Shown here: piece after piece, positions 63,606 to 64,000 of the stretch
How the letters are laid out: each line of letters begins with the position of its first letter
How positions within the stretch are numbered: the stretch's first letter is position 1
NCBI GenBank assembly: GCA_964023205.1
Contig: OZ026847.1
Coordinates: 13,275,182-13,339,181, forward strand
Reading direction: 5' to 3'
DNA: 64,000 nt
Source: Lutraria lutraria
Taxonomy: Eukaryota; Mollusca; Bivalvia; Venerida; Mactridae
Position numbers and translations under genes: made by a program
The notes under the pieces: model-generated
Seen by the model: the letters and a program-made list of their open reading frames with translations, nothing else
The model's database searches: none
What the model was told of the DNA's origin: nothing

Positions 63606-63658
63606 TGATCTCAATGGAAAGTGATAGTTTTTCTCTGATGACCATTAATTAGAGTATA

Positions 63659-63833
63659 CAGTCAAACCTGTGTTAGCGGCCAACTCTGAATTAAGGGCCA
63701 TCATGCGAACAAAGTCCATTCTTAAAAAGCCATCATTGATTATTTAGCACTAAATTACCGAATAAATGTCGCCTGTCAATAATGTCCACATTATGTCTTT
63801 CACAAGGATAAATTTTGTTCAGAGGTTTGACTG
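63659..63833. mobile_element. Tc1/mariner-type MITE
   Basis: Ends CAGTCAAACCT (63659-63669) and AGGTTTGACTG (63823-63833) are perfect 11-bp inverted repeats flanked by TA on both sides (63657-63658, 63834-63835), the target of Tc1/mariner transposases. 175 bp, non-coding. Confidence 0.82.
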
Positions 63834-64000
63834 TAATGTAAGTTTTGTATTTATAGAATTGTGATTGCTATTTCGAGCAGTACATTATATTACATACATG
63901 TATCTTACATCACGGACTGGGTCATTCTTTGATAAACAGTGTTCGGTACTTGACGTTCTATATTAGTACAAGTTACTTTCGATTACGTAAATTGGTTCAA

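Overview
The window looks like nuclear DNA from an invertebrate animal, most probably a bivalve mollusc. This inference rests on five observations: AT-rich sequence, intron-split genes with GT..AG borders and AATAAA signals, a tandem family of cysteine-rich single-pass receptors, decayed non-LTR retrotransposons with microsatellite tails, and a dispersed repeat with the 'gggccataattcc ... gtcaaaatcca ... gaccttt-gacctact' texture common in bivalve genomes. Nothing bacterial or viral was recognised. I could not run any search; family calls come from reading the sequence.

Region 1 (1-10.4 kb) is the gene-bearing part. It holds the 3' end of one receptor gene (1-963) and a complete paralogue (6457-9991): a signal-peptide exon, a long Cys-rich ectodomain exon, a transmembrane exon, a cytoplasmic exon and a 17-nt terminal coding exon. 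Both tails end in a canonical ITAM (YxxL-x8-YxxL) whose second YxxL is completed only by splicing of the last intron. The complete gene has one extra base in its ectodomain exon, and its main splice acceptor lies at the edge of an antisense LINE fragment. Between the genes are a decayed LINE (4.69-5.8 kb) and a second, older copy of the receptor's 5' flank (about 2.43-2.57 kb).

Region 2 (10.4-28.6 kb) is mostly transposon and repeat: a hAT-type MITE with an 8-bp target duplication, another inverted-repeat element, a P-loop exon (PIF1-helicase-like) preceded by a CRE site, an array of about 155-bp repeats split by a 3.6-kb inverted-repeat transposon carrying a decayed ORF, a G-rich minisatellite, long perfect palindromes, a 5'-truncated LINE with reverse transcriptase (24.27-26.64 kb), and a 258-bp tandem duplication.

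Region 3 (28.6-53.3 kb) is a large, highly homogeneous satellite: 18 head-to-tail units in two sizes, 1527 bp (long) and 925 bp (short), with a strongly diverged unit on the left. Every unit carries tRNA-like A- and B-box sequences. The 68-, 98- and 125-codon ORFs repeated through it are by-products of repetition.

Region 4 (53.3-64 kb) has no gene I can defend. It is dense with small inverted-repeat elements: two with TTAA ends, an AACGTT-rich cluster, nested hairpins, a CTGACGTC-ended element, a TA-flanked CAGTCAAACCT MITE and a tRNA-like SINE head.
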